This document shows, one piece after another, positions 1-4,645 of a stretch of DNA of 5,257 nucleotides. The stretch comes from an uncultured Chloroflexota bacterium (lineage in GTDB: Bacteria > Chloroflexota > Chloroflexia > Thermomicrobiales > UBA6265): positions 1-5,257 of the forward strand of contig CALGSZ010000054.1 in assembly GCA_937901745.1 (NCBI GenBank), written 5' to 3'. A model generated the notes under the pieces. The model made no database searches. It was given only the letters and a program-made list of their open reading frames with translations, and was not told the DNA's origin. A program made the translations under genes and the position numbers. Within the stretch, counting starts at the first letter, position 1. The number at the start of each line of letters is the position of its first letter.

Positions 1-70
1 GTCGCTTAACCGGTTCAAAGCGCCAGAGCCTATCGCTCTGGAGATGTGGGTTCGACTCCCACCGGTCACA
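1..70 (+). tRNA. tRNA, 5'-truncated by window edge; possible Ile(UAU), odd anticodon arm
   Basis: This is a tRNA whose first six acceptor bases lie outside the window. Base 1 acts as tRNA position 7. The D-arm is GCTT (4-7) with AAGC (18-21), with A14, A15, G18 and G19 (bases 12-13) and A21 in canonical places. The T-arm is GTGGG-TTCGACT-CCCAC (46-62), the 3' acceptor strand is CGGTCAC (63-69) and the discriminator is A70. CCA is not encoded. The missing 5' acceptor strand should begin GTGACC. The anticodon arm is abnormal: CCAGAG (23-28) pairs with CTCTGG (36-41), giving six pairs, and a seventh (C29-G35) is possible. A seven-base loop CCTATCG would give anticodon UAU (Ile, codon AUA) but with C instead of U at position 33 and C at 37. 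A five-bp stem instead leaves a nine-base loop. AUA codons do occur in nearby genes (550-552, 3005-3007, 4709-4711). That it is a tRNA gene is well supported; its amino-acid identity and activity are uncertain. Confidence 0.85.
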
Positions 71-72
71 CT

Positions 73-88
73 GTGCGGCTCCCCGCAC
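73..88 (+). other. Small hairpin just after the tRNA
   Basis: GTGCGG (73-78) pairs with CCGCAC (83-88) around a CTCC loop, three bases after the tRNA discriminator base. No T-run follows, so it is not a convincing terminator. It may mark the tRNA 3' trailer for processing or separate the tRNA from the next gene's leader; either role is inference. Confidence 0.35.
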
Positions 89-108
89 GCGAGAGAAGTC
101 AGGGAACA

Positions 109-117
109 AGGAGGAGC
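109..117 (+). promoter_or_regulatory. Ribosome binding site deciding the TTG start at 121
   Basis: AAGGAGGAG is the strongest SD-like sequence upstream of this frame. It lies 3 bases before TTG 121 (about 6 from the AGGAGG core). It argues against the in-frame ATG at 46, which lies inside the tRNA T-arm, and against GTG 133 and ATG 145, which are too far from it. Confidence 0.65.
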
Positions 118-120
118 AAA

Positions 121-588
121 TTGGAGCGCAAGGTGTTGGCGACCATGATCGTGACCGACCCGGGGTGCCGTTTCACCGACGCCCCGTACAGCGAGATTCC
201 GGCGGAGTACACCGCCCATGAGGCGGCGGTCGTTCTGATCGAGATCATGGAGCTGATCCCGGAGGAGGTGATGCGTGACGCTCGCCGCCAGGTTGGGGAG
301 TCCATCGGGTTGAGCATCGAGGAGACCGACGCGCTGACCGACCGTGAGCTCGTGAAGCGACTTATGGACGCCGGTGTCACCAATCTCCAGCAGGCGGTGA
401 TCCTGACGCGAGTGGACCTGACATCGGAACGGATCACCTGGGTACCGAGGCCGGGCGGATTCCTCTGGCTGGCGCTGCTGAACGCCCCGACGGGAACCTC
501 GCTCAAGGTGATCACCGAGCCGATGCTCCCCGACCCAGACGCCGTGCTCATACCGGACACGGTGGATGAGATCAATTGGGGCACGTAG
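121..588 (+). CDS. Hypothetical protein, 155 aa (TTG start)
   Basis: I do not recognise a family. With the TTG start the protein has 155 residues. It appears soluble: no signal peptide or membrane-length hydrophobic run is visible. Residues about 33-60 (AHEAAVVLIEIMELIPEEV and following) and 68-95 look helical. Residues 96-135 look more strand-like, with aromatic and Pro/Gly-rich segments (WVPRPGGFLWLALLNAP). An AUA codon occurs near its end (550-552), rare in high-GC genomes and the codon the upstream tRNA might read. It is the first protein gene after the tRNA and is closed by a strong intrinsic terminator, so it seems to end its own transcription unit. GTG 133 and ATG 145 are alternative starts with poorer SD spacing. 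That it is a coding gene is fairly sure; function is unknown. Confidence 0.8.
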   Translation: MERKVLATMIVTDPGCRFTDAPYSEIPAEYTAHEAAVVLIEIMELIPEEVMRDARRQVGESIGLSIEETDALTDRELVKRLMDAGVTNLQQAVILTRVDLTSERITWVPRPGGFLWLALLNAPTGTSLKVITEPMLPDPDAVLIPDTVDEINWGT

Positions 589-605
589 CGTTCGGCATCC
601 AAAGG

Positions 606-634
606 CCCGCGCCAGATCTCTGGTGCGGGTTTTT
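606..634 (+). terminator. Intrinsic terminator within a nested hairpin (591-652)
   Basis: CCCGCGCCAG (606-615) pairs with CTGGTGCGGG (620-629) across an ATCT loop, ten pairs with one G-U, and is followed directly by TTTTT (630-634). This is a textbook rho-independent terminator for the gene ending at 588. It is nested in an outer pair, TTCGGCA (591-597) with TGCCGAA (638-644). The outer 3' arm can instead form a separate hairpin, TGTGTGC (634-640) with GCACACA (646-652). Confidence 0.88.
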
Positions 635-689
635 GTGTGCCGAAAGCACACACCCAACCACCCCTTCAACGAAGAAGTAAGGAGAGCAA

Positions 690-2150
690 GTGAGCAAGGG
701 AGAGAAGAAGAGTCTGGGGCTGATCACCGGCGACGAGGTGCAGTACCACGACGGCTCCGCGATCATCATCCCGCGCGGGATGACCTATGATCGCGCCTTC
801 GAAATCCTGGAGCACATGTATCGCAGCCAGGAAACCATCGAGGAGCTGGAGCCCGAGATTTTCCCGTTCCGGCCCAACGATGTCGCGGTCGCCGTCGCCA
901 GGGTGGTTCAGCGGCGTTACGGGCTGTCGTTCGGTCTCGGGCAGCGGTCGCTCTTCGCCGAGGAGCCGCCGTCGTTCAAGTCGGTGCCGGTCTCGCTCAC
1001 TGAGCGGGTTGAGGTCGCCACAGGCCGGATCGCGTTACCGACGCTCGATAACGCCGAGATCCGCGTCGGCGAAACTCTTCACCCGCAGTACGGCCTGGTT
1101 GGCGCGGTCAACTGCGAGATGAAGCGTAAGGATCGCAGCCATGTTCGCGAACTCCTGAAGGATATTCAGGAGGAGCTTCGCACCAACTCGATCTACAAGG
1201 GCAAGGCCCTCAGGATCGTTGGGAACAAGGCGGAGCCGGAGTTCATGGACGTGGACCGGTTCCCGACTTGGGACGACATCGTCTACAAGGCCGAGGCCAG
1301 GGCGGCCCTAGAAGGGTCAGTGCTGATTCCGCTGCGGAAGCATGAGCGGATGGCTCGTGAGGGTGTGCCGTTCCGGCGGAGCACCCTGCTTGCCGGCCCC
1401 TACGGGACCGGCAAGACCTCGTTCGGCCAGCTGGCGGCCCGTGAGGCCGTCAACTGCGGTGTCACCGCGATCTTCTCCGACGCTGGAGCAGACATCAATG
1501 TCCTGTTCCAGACAGCCCGGCTGTACCAGCCCGCGCTGGTGTTCATCGAGGACATCGACGTGTACACCTCGTCCGGCGAGGACGAGAAGGTGTCCAAGTT
1601 CTTGGACATCTTCGACGGCGTCCACGCCAAGACCGCCGAGGTGATGGTGATCATGACCACCAACCACGTCGAGCGCATCCACAGGGGCCTCCTGCGGCCC
1701 GGTCGCGTGGATGCGGTGATCGAGATCGATCACCTCGACCGCCACGGTGTGGAGAAGCTGATCCGGCAGACCGTGGGCAACGCCCTGGCAGACGATGTCG
1801 ATTTCGACGCGATCTACGAGGCCATGGACGCCTACACCCCGGCGTTCATCGCGGACGCGATCAAGCGCGCCAAGGTGCACGCGATTGGTCGCAGCGCCGA
1901 CGACGAGGAGATCAAGCTGACCACCGAGGACCTGATCGGCGCGGCGGCACAGCTGCGGGGGCAGCACAACCTCATGCGGCGGGCCACCGAGGGGCAGCGC
2001 AAGCCGTCCTTCGAACGGGCCCTGTCGGATGTGGTGGCCGGTGCCGCCGCCAAGGCGGTCAACGGGGCTGCCCTGCGCAAGGGTGGGGGCACCGATGGCC
2101 CGCAGATCGCGACGGTTGTCATCCAGAACGGCGAGGAGGTTGCCGTCTAG
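690..2150 (+). CDS. AAA+ family ATPase, 486 aa
   Basis: This is a AAA+ ATPase, expected to use ATP hydrolysis in a ring oligomer to remodel a protein or nucleic-acid substrate in the cytoplasm. The GTG start has a TAAGGAG SD (678-684). Residues 1-205 form an unrecognised N-terminal region, presumably for substrate or partner recognition. The ATPase core runs from about 206 to 400. Walker A is GPYGTGKT (236-243). Walker B is LVFIEDID (283-290), with the acidic pair in the order E287-D288 instead of the usual D-E. Sensor 1 is in MTTNH (N325). The second region of homology ends LLRPGRVD (334-341), giving candidate arginine fingers R336 and R339. A helical lid follows, with TPAFIADAIKRAK (383-395) at the sensor-2 position. 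The tail (about 425-486) is Ala/Gly/Arg-rich and lacks a HbYX proteasome-docking end. All catalytic signatures are present, so it is probably active. The substrate is unknown; replication, packaging and protein-remodelling roles are all possible. Confidence 0.95.
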   Translation: MSKGEKKSLGLITGDEVQYHDGSAIIIPRGMTYDRAFEILEHMYRSQETIEELEPEIFPFRPNDVAVAVARVVQRRYGLSFGLGQRSLFAEEPPSFKSVPVSLTERVEVATGRIALPTLDNAEIRVGETLHPQYGLVGAVNCEMKRKDRSHVRELLKDIQEELRTNSIYKGKALRIVGNKAEPEFMDVDRFPTWDDIVYKAEARAALEGSVLIPLRKHERMAREGVPFRRSTLLAGPYGTGKTSFGQLAAREAVNCGVTAIFSDAGADINVLFQTARLYQPALVFIEDIDVYTSSGEDEKVSKFLDIFDGVHAKTAEVMVIMTTNHVERIHRGLLRPGRVDAVIEIDHLDRHGVEKLIRQTVGNALADDVDFDAIYEAMDAYTPAFIADAIKRAKVHAIGRSADDEEIKLTTEDLIGAAAQLRGQHNLMRRATEGQRKPSFERALSDVVAGAAAKAVNGAALRKGGGTDGPQIATVVIQNGEEVAV

Positions 2151-2197
2151 CGGCCAGGTTGCCAAGGGGCGCAAGTCCCTTGGCTTCCTAGTGGCTA
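2148..2197 (+). other. Long imperfect hairpin starting at the ATPase stop codon
   Basis: The inner stem GCCAAGGG (2161-2168) pairs perfectly with CCCTTGGC (2177-2184) around an 8-base loop. After two bases on each side an imperfect outer stem follows, TAGCGGCCAGG (2148-2158) with CCTAGTGGCTA (2187-2197). The outer stem includes the ATPase stop codon and ends beside the AGAAGGAG purine run before the next gene. No good T-run follows, so termination would be weak. Blocking of decay or control of access to the downstream start is as likely. Confidence 0.6.
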
Positions 2198-2224
2198 GAA
2201 GGAGCCATGACGAGAGGAGAGGAA

Positions 2225-2494
2225 ATGGGAGAGATTCCCAAGCTGGCCAAGATGTACTCCCCACGGGAGACCCGTATCTTCGTTCCGCCAGTGCCAGCCC
2301 TGGGAGAGCACTCCGAGGATATCTGCCATGTGCAGCACCCGTCGTACGGGGTTGTGTGCACGCGGAAGCGGGGGCACCTGGGGCTGCATGAGGCGGCGAC
2401 GGACGCAGACGATGACGGCACCCCACTCATCGGTTTGGCGTGGACCGACTGCGACGAAGTCCGCACGAAGCGGCTCGCCAAGGAGCGCCAATGA
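2225..2494 (+). CDS. Small Cys/His protein, 89 aa (possible zinc-binding)
   Basis: This is a small soluble protein of no family I can name with certainty. Its central part holds a regular Cys/His pattern, C34-x10-C45-x5-H51-x3-H55 with an extra H35 and H38, ending in GHLGLHEA. That spacing would suit binding of one metal ion, probably zinc, which is inference. The C-terminus is basic (RTKRLAKERQ). ATG 2225 is preferred because AGGAG (2215-2219) sits five bases upstream. ATG 2207 in the same frame would add six residues, but its GGAG (2201-2204) is only two bases away. The stop overlaps the start of the next small gene (ATGA at 2491-2494), so the two are probably translationally coupled. Confidence 0.82.
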   Translation: MGEIPKLAKMYSPRETRIFVPPVPALGEHSEDICHVQHPSYGVVCTRKRGHLGLHEAATDADDDGTPLIGLAWTDCDEVRTKRLAKERQ

Positions 2495-2583
2495 TGGCCG
2501 AGTGGTTCAACTCCATCATCCTGGTCGGGTTCTTCGCCCTTATGGGGGTCGTACTGATGGTCATGGACCGGGGCGCGAAGTGA
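2491..2583 (+). CDS. Tiny single-span membrane protein, 30 aa
   Basis: ATG 2491 overlaps the upstream stop as ATGA, and AAGGAG (2480-2485) lies five bases before it. ATG 2494 is also in frame and would give 29 residues. The short N-terminus (MMAEWFNS) is followed by an uninterrupted hydrophobic run of about 17 residues (9-25, IILVGFFALMGVVLMVM) and a charged end (DRGAK). This is the profile of a single transmembrane helix, with the basic end probably cytoplasmic. The SD, the coupled start and the well-formed span together argue for a real gene despite its length. It could modulate a membrane complex or be a holin-like peptide; the sequence does not decide. A terminator-like element follows two bases after the stop. 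Confidence 0.72.
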   Translation: MMAEWFNSIILVGFFALMGVVLMVMDRGAK

Positions 2584-2584
2584 C

Positions 2585-2640
2585 TTGACGCGCAACAGCC
2601 CACGCTCCCTGCGAGTGTGGGTTCTTGTGCGCCAAGCGCA
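2585..2640 (+). terminator. Nested hairpin, probable terminator
   Basis: The inner stem CCCACGCTC (2599-2607) pairs with GAGTGTGGG (2613-2621), nine pairs with one G-U around a five-base loop, followed by the T-rich TTCTT (2622-2626). An outer pair encloses it: TTGACGCGCAA (2585-2595) with TTGTGCGCCAA (2625-2635), with one A-C mismatch and one G-U. The outer 3' arm can instead fold locally as TGCGC-CAA-GCGCA (2628-2640). The plan matches the element at 591-652 closely. The T-run is interrupted, so termination may be partial. Confidence 0.7.
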
Positions 2641-2665
2641 AACCAGTTGAGAGAAGGGGAGGACC

Positions 2666-3037
2666 ATGAGTCGAGAGTACGAGGTTGAGGTCGTCCGCGA
2701 AGTTCAGCAGACCATCCGGATTTACGTCGAGGCCGACTCCTTCAGGCGAGCTGAGAAGCTCGCAGTCGAGGATGTGGAGGACGGAAACTTCGTCGCCGAC
2801 GACATCGTCGATGAATACGTCATGGACGTTGAGGTGCAGGAGGTGCAGTGCGTGATCTGCAATGCCCGGGATGAAGAGGCCTGCACCTGCGGGAAGGGCG
2901 ACTCCGGCGGCGACGAGAAAGCCGACGGCCCCAACTCCGATGGCGAGGACTCCGACGACGACGAAGACGACGAGGACTTCGAACAGGAAGAGATCGAGCA
3001 GGCAATAGCCGACTTGCTGGACACCGACTTCTCCTGA
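2666..3037 (+). CDS. Hypothetical protein, 123 aa, Cys pairs and acidic tail
   Basis: The start is ATG 2666 behind a strong purine-rich SD (GGGGAGG, 2656-2662). Residues 3-58 alternate hydrophobic strands with a helix (EVEVVREVQQTIRIYVEADS, then FRRAEKLAVEDVE), resembling a small alpha/beta domain. The pattern is loosely like phage proteins of the DpnD/PcfM type, but I cannot confirm membership. Residues 62-75 hold C62-x2-C65 and C73-x-C75, a compact four-cysteine arrangement that could bind zinc. Residues 76-91 are a Gly/Ser/Asp linker. Residues 92-110 are intensely acidic (14 Asp/Glu in about 20). A short predicted helix ends the protein (IEQAIADLLDT). The acidic tail could bind a basic partner or mimic DNA; that is speculation. 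Function is unknown; coding status is good. Confidence 0.83.
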   Translation: MSREYEVEVVREVQQTIRIYVEADSFRRAEKLAVEDVEDGNFVADDIVDEYVMDVEVQEVQCVICNARDEEACTCGKGDSGGDEKADGPNSDGEDSDDDEDDEDFEQEEIEQAIADLLDTDFS

Positions 3038-3052
3038 CGGTCTGACAGGGCC

Positions 3053-3112
3053 CCCGTGCACAGTGGGTCTGCGTGCTCATTGTGTTGTCTCCCTTTTGCC
3101 ACTGTGCACGGG
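3053..3112 (+). repeat. Perfect 14-bp inverted repeat with 32-base loop
   Basis: CCCGTGCACAGTGG (3053-3066) is exactly complementary to CCACTGTGCACGGG (3099-3112). The arms lie in the 120-base gap between two genes and no T-run follows, so this is not a standard terminator. Each arm contains the palindrome GTGCAC, and the arm centres are 46 bp apart. It could be a large RNA hairpin in the leader of the next gene or paired protein-binding sites in DNA. The loop (3067-3098) is pyrimidine-rich near its end. Confidence 0.85.
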
Positions 3113-3157
3113 CTGATCTGCCAGAACGGCGGAACCAGAGAAGAGAAAGGGGGAGAA

Positions 3158-3742
3158 GTGAACACCGCTACCGACAGGACGAGCCTGAAGTCTCTGCCGA
3201 AGACCGCGAGCATCATCGAGGATGAGTACCCGTACGGGCTGCGCCCAGCCCAGGTGTATGGCCTGCTTCCGGACGACAGGCCGTTCCACTACTACTGCCA
3301 AGACGGCAAGTGGCGGCTAAACGTCGGCCAGCGGGGCTGGCCGGTCGATAGCGAAGACTGGCCGAGCGACCAGTTGAGCATCTGCTGGGAGGGCGATGGC
3401 AATTTCATCGCCAAGCTGGATGTGGACACCATCCTCAACAAGCTCGTCCCGGGCTGGCAGTCGGTGGATATCGATACCATCAGGAGAGTGAAGCAAGCCC
3501 GGGAAAGGACAACAACGATGCCGCAGGCAGTGATTCGCGAAGAGTATGACGGCGACCTCTCCTGCGAGGATGAGGTGACCGAAGGCGAGGCACTGCGTGA
3601 GCTGGCCTCCTACCTCGCCGAGGGGTACTGCGTCACCGCCCACGTGAGCGGCGACGAGTACCACGTCATCGTTCGCGGAACCCCCAGGGACTGGGCCGTC
3701 ACATTCCGCTTCGACGAACGAACCGAGGAGCGGACCGAGTGA
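3158..3742 (+). CDS. Hypothetical protein, 194 aa
   Basis: The family is not recognised. GTG 3158 is chosen because AAAGGGGGA (3146-3154) lies just upstream. The in-frame GTG 3056 lies inside the inverted repeat and its added residues look non-coding. The protein seems to have two parts. Residues 20-105 are aromatic-rich (FHYYCQDGKWRLN, RGWPVDSEDWPS, LSICWEGDGNFIAKLDVD). Residues 121-194 have a helix (GEALRELASYLAEG) followed by strands (YCVTAHVSG, EYHVIVRG, WAVTFRFDE). A basic linker (RRVKQARERTTT, 109-120) joins them. At the junction, ATG 3518 has its own SD, GAAAGGA (3503-3509), so the second part might also be made alone as a 74-residue product. The stop overlaps the next gene's GTG (GTGA, 3739-3742). 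No signal peptide or membrane span is visible. Function is unknown. Confidence 0.85.
   Translation: MNTATDRTSLKSLPKTASIIEDEYPYGLRPAQVYGLLPDDRPFHYYCQDGKWRLNVGQRGWPVDSEDWPSDQLSICWEGDGNFIAKLDVDTILNKLVPGWQSVDIDTIRRVKQARERTTTMPQAVIREEYDGDLSCEDEVTEGEALRELASYLAEGYCVTAHVSGDEYHVIVRGTPRDWAVTFRFDERTEERTE
3503..3520 (+). promoter_or_regulatory. Possible internal ribosome binding site and ATG 3518
   Basis: GAAAGGA (3503-3509) is followed eight bases later by ATG 3518, in frame with the 194-residue protein and at the boundary between its two apparent parts. Initiation here would give a 74-residue C-terminal product ending at 3742. Confidence 0.35.
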
Positions 3743-3942
3743 CCGGGTTCAACGCAGCTATGCGGGGCATCGCCGCGCTCACTGAGCGCGTCCTGCTCCG
3801 CAAAACAGCCGACGACCCGATCATTCGGGAGCCCTGCGACGACGAACTGGACTACTACCTGACCGTCGATATTCATCGCCTGTACGAGGCAATGAGAGAT
3901 GAGAGGAGAAGGGCCACAAACTCCACGTTGACACCGTTCTAG
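3739..3942 (+). CDS. Hypothetical protein, 67 aa, coupled to upstream gene
   Basis: GTG 3739 overlaps the preceding stop as GTGA, and GAGGAG (3725-3730) sits eight bases upstream, a good coupled start. The protein is charged and mostly helical in appearance: an amphipathic N-terminal stretch (NAAMRGIAALTERVLLRK, 5-22), an acidic middle (DDELDYY) and a basic helix (HRLYEAMRDERRRA). No family is recognised and no membrane segment is clear. Its last codons also carry the -35 box of the promoter at 3928-3955, so the gene end doubles as regulatory DNA. Confidence 0.72.
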   Translation: MTGFNAAMRGIAALTERVLLRKTADDPIIREPCDDELDYYLTVDIHRLYEAMRDERRRATNSTLTPF

Positions 3943-3955
3943 AAATCGCTACTAT
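3928..3955 (+). promoter_or_regulatory. Vegetative-type promoter
   Basis: A perfect -35 hexamer TTGACA (3928-3933) is followed after 16 bases by TACTAT (3950-3955), which matches four of six -10 positions. The predicted transcription start is near 3962, giving a leader of about 34 bases before ATG 3996. It lies partly inside the 67-residue gene and would drive the 3996-4569 cassette. It is the best promoter match seen in the window. Confidence 0.65.
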
Positions 3956-3995
3956 GGGTGACACACAGGGAGTGAGTGCAAGAAAGGGGGACACG

Positions 3996-4232
3996 ATGAA
4001 AACGGTCGAAATCACTACCTACCGCTACACCTGTGAGCTCGTCCGATACGAGGTCACGGTGCCGGATAATGTTCGGCTCGTCACCGCCGAGGAAGGGCTG
4101 AACTACGTCAAATCGCTCCCCAACCCGAACGAGCACATCATTGGCCGCGAGGATGTGGAGTGCTTCGAGCGCCCCGGCGAAGACCCGGTTGAGGTGGCGT
4201 ACGAGCCGGACCCGTCGGGGGTGGTCGCATGA
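3996..4232 (+). CDS. Hypothetical protein, 78 aa
   Basis: ATG 3996 has AAAGGGGGA (3983-3991) immediately upstream. The protein opens with probable beta strands (VEITTYRYTCELVRYEVTVP, 4-23), then a likely helix (TAEEGLNYVKSL) and an acidic, proline-containing tail (PGEDPVEVAYEPDPSG). The strand-strand-helix opening is loosely reminiscent of the start of the 123-residue protein at 2666, but similarity is too low to claim homology by eye. It is the first gene behind the promoter at 3928-3955, and its stop overlaps the next start (ATGA, 4229-4232). Function is unknown. Confidence 0.82.
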   Translation: MKTVEITTYRYTCELVRYEVTVPDNVRLVTAEEGLNYVKSLPNPNEHIIGREDVECFERPGEDPVEVAYEPDPSGVVA

Positions 4233-4495
4233 AGCGGTGCAAAGCCGCCGTCCTGCGGAGCGGGATCGACCCGCAGCTCAAGCGCCTGAGCAAGTTGCAT
4301 GCGATCCGCTCCAGCCGGGAGCGGGCCCTCAAGCGGGCCTTCGAGGCATACCAGCAGGACGGCGACATCGCGGGGTACGTGAAAGCCCTCAGCAACCTAC
4401 AGGCGGCCAGAGACAGCATCGAACGCTACTGGGGGGAGGTGATGAAGACCATCGAACTGCGAGAGAAGGAAGAGCAGAAGAAGCTCGCGGTTTGA
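4229..4495 (+). CDS. Helical, charged protein, 88 aa
   Basis: The start overlaps the upstream stop as ATGA. The only SD-like sequence is a G-rich stretch (about 4215-4223), so translation probably depends on coupling. The protein is rich in Lys, Arg, Glu and Ala with almost no strand-forming segments. Residues about 15-45 form a basic helix (LKRLSKLHAIRSSRERALKR) and residues 50-86 a second one, probably coiled-coil (YVKALSNLQAARDSIERYWG, then MKTIELREKEEQKKL). A helical hairpin that self-associates or binds nucleic acid is plausible but unproven. The stop overlaps a further short reading frame (TGATG, 4493-4497). Confidence 0.8.
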   Translation: MKRCKAAVLRSGIDPQLKRLSKLHAIRSSRERALKRAFEAYQQDGDIAGYVKALSNLQAARDSIERYWGEVMKTIELREKEEQKKLAV

Positions 4496-4569
4496 TGTCG
4501 GAAAGTGAACGCATCAACAGCATTCGGGATCATGGTTGGGGTGCTCCTAGCAACCTGGGAAGTCTATAA
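4495..4569 (+). CDS. Candidate 24-aa peptide overlapping a hairpin
   Basis: ATG 4495 shares one base with the preceding stop (TGATG), the usual arrangement for termination-reinitiation; there is no strong SD of its own. It encodes 24 residues beginning MSESERINSIRDHGW and ends with TAA at 4567-4569. Codons for GAPS fall in the 5' arm of the hairpin at 4538-4600 and the stop lies in its inner loop. A ribosome reading this frame would therefore cover the 5' arm and keep the outer stem open. This may be a leader peptide controlling the membrane-protein gene at 4646, or a non-functional tail frame. Evidence is position and overlap only. Confidence 0.4.
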   Translation: MSESERINSIRDHGWGAPSNLGSL

Positions 4570-4610
4570 AGACATAATCACCAGGCTCTAGGGGCACCCC
4601 GCCCTCTTTT
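4538..4610 (+). terminator. Tiered hairpin, possible attenuator or terminator
   Basis: The outer stem GGGGTGCTCCTAG (4538-4550) pairs with CTAGGGGCACCCC (4588-4600), thirteen pairs with one G-U. Inside are CCTGG (4554-4558) with CCAGG (4581-4585), then GTCT-ATAA-AGAC (4562-4573). A T-rich stretch (TCTTTT, 4605-4610) follows five bases after the stem, so weak intrinsic termination is possible. The 5' arm is inside the 24-residue reading frame, which suggests translation-controlled folding. Confidence 0.6.
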
Positions 4611-4645
4611 ATGGAGATTGCCGAGCTCCGGGAGGAAGAGAAGCG

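Noticed and set aside
29..35. Amber-suppressor anticodon CTA in the tRNA
   Set aside because: CTA (30-32) would need a pairing register that the stem does not allow; the centred triplet is TAT.
46..120. ATG 46 as the start of the first protein gene
   Set aside because: It lies inside the tRNA T-arm, has no SD, and the added residues encode tRNA sequence; TTG 121 has a strong SD.
2130..2150. Proteasome-docking C-terminus (HbYX) on the AAA+ ATPase
   Set aside because: The protein ends EEVAV, with no tyrosine in the penultimate position.
1317..2426. Long open frame of 369 codons on the minus strand
   Set aside because: It is opposite the AAA+ ATPase, His/Leu/Gly/Arg-rich in the way GC-rich antisense frames are, and has no recognisable domain.
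2585..2612. TTGACG at 2585 as a promoter -35 box
   Set aside because: No acceptable -10 hexamer lies 16-18 bases downstream, and the bases are explained by the outer hairpin arm.
3056..3157. GTG 3056 as start of the 194-residue protein
   Set aside because: It falls within the inverted repeat, lacks an SD, and adds residues of unlikely composition; GTG 3158 has a good SD.
4565..4578. TATAAA and CATAAT as -10 boxes
   Set aside because: No matching -35 at proper spacing upstream; the bases sit in the inner part of the 4538-4600 hairpin.
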